Shown here: in pieces, positions 33,024-35,812 of the stretch
Numbering within the stretch: the stretch's first letter is position 1
Layout: each line of letters opens with the position of its first letter
Made by a program: the position numbers and the translations under genes
Notes under the pieces: generated by a model
Told to the model about the DNA's origin: nothing
Database searches by the model: none
The model's input: the letters and a program-made list of their open reading frames with translations, nothing else
Assembly (NCBI GenBank): GCA_030431875.1
Contig: JAUIIG010000030.1
Span: forward strand, 1 to 35,812
Direction of reading: 5' to 3'
DNA from: Alphaproteobacteria bacterium
GTDB taxonomy: Bacteria > Pseudomonadota > Alphaproteobacteria > Sphingomonadales > Sphingomonadaceae
Length of the DNA stretch: 35,812 nt

Positions 33024-34070
33024 CTATTTGCCGAGATACTGCCAGACGGTATCCCACGCGCCGAGGCCGAAGAAGAGCCGCCCCGCCATCATCGATACCA
33101 GCAGGATCAGCAGCATGGCCCATACCGCCAGTATGCCGCCGGTCATGCGCCAGTTCTTGGGCGGCAGGCCCTGCAGCAGGAAAGTGGCGATCCCGGCCAC
33201 GTTGACGCAGACGAGGTTCACCAGGAACAGGAAGAAGGCATTGCTGCCCGCCGCCACCAGTCCGGCCCCGAAGTAGATGCCCGTCGCTGCCAGTGGCGGC
33301 ACCAGCGCCACGGCGATCATCACCCCCACCAGCGCCGCCGAGGCACCCCGGCTGAAGGCGAGCACGCCCGCTGCCCCGCAGGCCAGCGCCAGCGCCACGT
33401 CAGCCGGTTGTACCAGCGTACGATTGCGCAGTTCGTCGACCAGCGGATCGATCTCCAGCAGCAGGCCCAGCACCAGGCCAGCCAGCACGCAAGCGAGGCA
33501 ACCGATCACCAGCGTACGTGCGGCACGCAGGCCCAGCTTCAGGTTGCCCACCGTTGCCGCCAGCGCCATGCCCATGGTCGGGCCCAGCAGCGGCGCGATG
33601 ATCATCGCCCCGATCACCACGGCAGTCTGCCCGCTGCGCATGCCCAGGCCCGCGATCACGGCGGAGAGCGTGGCGGTCAGCAGGTAAGAGGGGGTGAGCT
33701 GCAGGCTCTCCTCGATATCGTCATAGATCTCGTCGGTGCTCAGCCGGTCGCGACTGAAGAAGCGTTCGAGCGCGCTCGGCGGGGCGATGCCTTCGGGCAG
33801 TGGCAGTTCGGATTCGGGCGTCTCCTCGATCGAGGGAATGACCGCCTCGAGCAATTCGACGTGCGCGGTGAAACCGGGGACATTGGCGAAGCTCTTTTCG
33901 AGGTCCTCGAGCAGCCGCTCGGTATAGCGCTGCTGGACGAGGCAGGTGTACTTCTCCTGCCCGCCCGGCACCGCCTCGCGCCAGAAGCGGCGGCTGTGCC
34001 GCGCAAGGATGGTCTCCAGCTGCTGGACCCGGTTTTCGGGCAGGTAGATCTGGACCTTGCGGGCGGCCAT
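33024..34070 (-). CDS. DUF389 family integral membrane protein (TIGR00341-like)
   Basis: A 348-residue protein of the DUF389 family, whose function is not known. The N-terminal cytoplasmic part (about 1-130) has charged sequence including a RFFSRDRLSTDEIYDDIEES block just before the first helix, and the C-terminal part has about seven hydrophobic segments: LTPSYLLTATLSAVIAGLGMRSGQTAVVIGAMIIAPLLGPTMGMALA is the family hallmark (GAMxIAPLxGP), and MIAVALVPPLAATGI is the second. ATG 34070 follows GGAGAG. It follows the DUF4199 gene by 40 bases on the minus strand, and may be part of the LuxR-type operon. Such proteins are often proposed as transporters, but without evidence here. Confidence 0.88.
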   Translation of the reverse strand: MAARKVQIYLPENRVQQLETILARHSRRFWREAVPGGQEKYTCLVQQRYTERLLEDLEKSFANVPGFTAHVELLEAVIPSIEETPESELPLPEGIAPPSALERFFSRDRLSTDEIYDDIEESLQLTPSYLLTATLSAVIAGLGMRSGQTAVVIGAMIIAPLLGPTMGMALAATVGNLKLGLRAARTLVIGCLACVLAGLVLGLLLEIDPLVDELRNRTLVQPADVALALACGAAGVLAFSRGASAALVGVMIAVALVPPLAATGIYFGAGLVAAGSNAFFLFLVNLVCVNVAGIATFLLQGLPPKNWRMTGGILAVWAMLLILLVSMMAGRLFFGLGAWDTVWQYLGK

Positions 34071-34110
34071 GCTCTCTCCATCGGGTTGGCGACGGGGAGA
34101 GCATGGGCGA

Positions 34111-34572
34111 TTACGCGTTCTTCGGCAAGAATCGTGGATTGCGCAGCAGCGCTGCGCTTACCACCGGCACGATCAGCGCGACGGGCAGGATTTCGGTGAA
34201 GGTGATCGGCAGGCGGTAAAGCGGGTCGCCATAGTCGGGATACCCCATCTCGATGGCCGCATCGACATAGGCATAGTCGGTAGAGGCGAGGTATGCTTCC
34301 CAGCCGATCACGTAGAACAGCGAAGCGATCAGCGCCATGCCGATGCCCAGCTTCAGCGCGGGCCAGAAGCGGATGACGCCGCCCAGTTCTTCGTCGCGAT
34401 ACCGCTTCACGCCGACGAAGATCACGCTCAGGGCGATGAACATGGTGAGGAAGCCCACCGCCATGCCCACGTTGTTGTCCATGTTGCCGAAGTGCAGCGT
34501 GGTGAGGAAGATCACGGCGAGGATTACGCCGGAGATCGTGCCATAGGTAAGTATCAAGCGTGTCTGGGTCAT
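34111..34572 (-). CDS. DUF4199 membrane protein
   Basis: A 153-residue integral membrane protein of the DUF4199 type, with four predicted helices. MTQTRLILTYGTISGVILAVIF begins the first, and NNVGMAVGFLTMFIALSVIFVGVKRYRDEELGG carries the family motif (VKRYRDE). Known members are in Bacteroidetes and Sphingomonadales, of unknown role. The start ATG 34572 has GGGAGG at good spacing; the frame upstream extends antisense through the LuxR gene and is not coding. It lies 92 bases downstream of the membrane LuxR gene and 40 bases upstream of DUF389, all on the minus strand, so this may be a target or partner of the regulator. Confidence 0.85.
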   Translation of the reverse strand: MTQTRLILTYGTISGVILAVIFLTTLHFGNMDNNVGMAVGFLTMFIALSVIFVGVKRYRDEELGGVIRFWPALKLGIGMALIASLFYVIGWEAYLASTDYAYVDAAIEMGYPDYGDPLYRLPITFTEILPVALIVPVVSAALLRNPRFLPKNA

Positions 34573-34664
34573 GGATTGCCTCCCTTGTTGGTGGCACCTG
34601 TCTGCCACCGCCCCCTTGCCGGCACTATCGCCCAGATGGGTGATTTGGGCAAAATAACCCGTAT

Positions 34665-35078
34665 CTACGGGAGCAGGCGTAGCTCGCGCGCCTTGGCGAT
34701 GGCCTCTGTCCGGTTGCTCGCGCCCAGCTTCTCGAACAGCCGGGCGACGTGCGTCTTCACCGTGTTGGGAGAGATGTCGAGCCTGCGCGCGATCACCTTG
34801 TTCGCCGCCCCTTCGGACAGCAGGTCGAGCACTTCGGTTTCGCGCGGGGAAATTCCGAGGCTGGCCAGCGCCGCCTCGTTGCGGACGAAGTCGGCGGGGC
34901 GGGCACGCGGCGTCAGGCGTACGCCCAGCCACACGCCAAGCGCGGCAAAGACTACCGCAATGGCGAGGATATAGAACTCGGTCGACCACATGCGGCTGAC
35001 GTGGTTCCAGTCGAGCCATGCCAGCAACAGCGAGAGCAGCGCGACCAGCGCGCCATAGGCGAGGGCCGCTCGCCACAT
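34665..35078 (-). CDS. Membrane-anchored LuxR-type transcriptional regulator
   Basis: A 137-residue one-component-like regulator. Two membrane segments occupy residues 5-23 and 33-53, followed by a short charged linker and a LuxR/GerE helix-turn-helix (about 74-135) with the signature SPRETEVLDLLSEGAANK, then VIARRLDISPNTVKTHVARLFEKLGASNR. There is no receiver domain and no recognisable ligand domain, so any input must come through the membrane hairpin or a partner protein. The start ATG 35078 lies 4 bases after the DUF3817 gene; longer readings would extend the frame across that gene. The neighbouring DUF3817, DUF4199 and DUF389 membrane proteins may form its sensing or target set. Confidence 0.88.
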   Translation of the reverse strand: MWRAALAYGALVALLSLLLAWLDWNHVSRMWSTEFYILAIAVVFAALGVWLGVRLTPRARPADFVRNEAALASLGISPRETEVLDLLSEGAANKVIARRLDISPNTVKTHVARLFEKLGASNRTEAIAKARELRLLP

Positions 35079-35082
35079 CGGA

Positions 35083-35385
35083 CTAGGCCAGCGCGAGCGC
35101 ATCCTGCCGCCGCCGCACCAGCGGATCGTTGAGGAAGGTGCCGAAAGGGAACAGCCCGGCGATGAAGGTGCGCAGATAGTCGAGGAAGGAGAAGCCATTG
35201 CCCGGCAGCAGCGCGATCATCCCGGCAATATAGGCCAGCCAGGCCACCCCGTGGGTCATGCCGACGGGGCGGATCAGGCTGTCATCGCCCAGCCAGTACT
35301 TCATCGGCATCGCGACCAGGAACAGTGCCAGCGTGGTCACGCCTTCCACCAGCGCGAGGGCGCGGAAAAACCGCAGTCGCCTCAC
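35083..35385 (-). CDS. DUF3817 membrane protein
   Basis: A 100-residue integral membrane protein of the DUF3817 type, with three hydrophobic segments. The opening RRLRFFRALALVEGVTTLAL and the MPMKYWLGDD block are the family signature (EGxxxL and MPxKY), and GMTHGVAWLAYIAG carries the conserved Gly-His-Gly. Members are unassigned in function. The GTG start at 35385 shares a GTGA overlap with the ilvE stop (35382-35384), so it is translationally coupled to the aminotransferase gene, and it runs within 4 bases of the LuxR start. I judge all of these one transcription unit. Confidence 0.82.
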   Translation of the reverse strand: MRRLRFFRALALVEGVTTLALFLVAMPMKYWLGDDSLIRPVGMTHGVAWLAYIAGMIALLPGNGFSFLDYLRTFIAGLFPFGTFLNDPLVRRRQDALALA

Positions 35386-35812
35386 AGCAGCACAACCCAG
35401 CCGTGCCTGTCCTCCACCGTGCCGCGTTGGATGCCGACGAGCTGTTCGCGCAGCTTGCTGGTCATCTGGCCGGGGCCACCGGTGCCGATGGTGAACTCGC
35501 CATCGCGGCCAGCCACTTTGCCGACGGCGGTCACCACGGCTGCCGTGCCGCAGGCGAAGGTCTCCACCAGCTTGCCGCTGCCCGCATCCTCGCGCCACTG
35601 GTCCAGCGAATAGCGTTCCTCGCGCACGTCGAGGCCCTGCTCACGGGCGAGGGTGATCAGGCTGTCGCGGGTAATACCGGGCAGGATCGTGCCGCCCAGC
35701 GGGGGGGTGATCATCGAACCGTCCTCGAACACGAAGAACAGGTTCATGCCGCCCAGTTCCTCGATCCACTTGCGCTCTGCCGCGTCGAGGAAGACCACCT
35801 GGTCATGCCCCT
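35382..35812 (-). CDS. ilvE: Branched-chain amino acid aminotransferase (IlvE), N-terminal part missing beyond the window
   Basis: Fold-type IV PLP aminotransferase interconverting Leu/Ile/Val with their keto acids. The window's right edge cuts the gene; 142 full C-terminal codons are present, starting in GHDQVVFLDAAERKW, an ilvE hallmark (DQVxxLDA). Further blocks are GGMNLFFVF, GGTILPGITRDSLITLA, where the Gly-Thr stretch binds the PLP phosphate, and FACGTAAVVTAVG near the C-terminus. The cofactor Lys is outside the window. The GTGA overlap with DUF3817 suggests co-transcription, which is unusual for ilvE. Confidence 0.93.
   Translation of the reverse strand, partial: GHDQVVFLDAAERKWIEELGGMNLFFVFEDGSMITPPLGGTILPGITRDSLITLAREQGLDVREERYSLDQWREDAGSGKLVETFACGTAAVVTAVGKVAGRDGEFTIGTGGPGQMTSKLREQLVGIQRGTVEDRHGWVVLL

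Overview
The window is GC-rich, densely packed bacterial chromosome. Gene content suggests an alphaproteobacterium of the order Sphingomonadales, most likely near Erythrobacter/Qipengyuania/Altererythrobacter. That is inference from gene order (nfuA, rutE-like, tsaB, rimI, mucR, fur, plsC, miaB), a Ros/MucR zinc-finger regulator, an alphaproteobacterial-type Fur without the CxxC zinc cysteines, and start-codon use; nothing here identifies a species. I see no phage genes, insertion sequence, integrase, CRISPR array or rRNA. The region looks like core chromosome with lineage-specific insertions.

Layout. (1) 1-6624: the 3' end of a secreted protein gene, then a long minus-strand housekeeping run: Fe-S carrier (nfuA), nitroreductase/RutE-like, tRNA t6A factor tsaB, ribosomal acetyltransferase rimI, mucR, fur, plsC, an unknown 220-aa protein, and the tRNA methylthiotransferase miaB. 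(2) 6743-17517, plus strand: exported two-unit M16 peptidase, class II DAHP synthase, membrane diguanylate cyclase (MASE1-PAS-GGDEF), the ergothioneine genes egtB-egtD, a membrane-anchored retropepsin-like protease and an AAHS-type transporter. (3) 17514-19316: VOC protein, Wzx-like flippase, tRNA-Gln(UUG). (4) 19317-19637: a gene-free stretch filled with perfect hairpins. (5) 19638-23055: YghU-like glutathione transferase, divergent from an O-methyltransferase and a PAT/AmpG-like MFS transporter whose start is anomalous. (6) 23068-27465: an HscC-type Hsp70 translationally coupled to a membrane J-like protein with NPD instead of HPD, a small exported carboxypeptidase-regulatory-domain protein, and a MEKHLA/PAS protein. 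(7) 27535-33023: M49-like zinc peptidase lipoprotein, small membrane protein, quinone-oxidoreductase-like MDR enzyme, PmtA-like methyltransferase, tRNA hydroxylase trhO and a glutathione transferase. (8) 33024-35812, minus strand: the truncated ilvE and a probable operon of DUF3817, a membrane-anchored LuxR-type regulator, DUF4199 and DUF389 membrane proteins.

Functional themes are translation fidelity (miaB, tsaB, rimI, trhO, tRNA-Gln), thiol and redox chemistry (egtBD, two glutathione transferases, nitroreductase, nfuA, fur), envelope work (plsC, M16, M49, retropepsin, flippase, PmtA-like) and signalling (mucR, fur, diguanylate cyclase, membrane LuxR). I found no clearly new multi-gene system. 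The items most worth follow-up are the hairpin array at 19378-19633, the HscC/NPD-J-like pair, the membrane-LuxR operon, the HExxH M49 lipoprotein and the missing start of the PAT transporter. All coordinates and motifs were read by eye. Family names come from recognising motifs, not from database searches.
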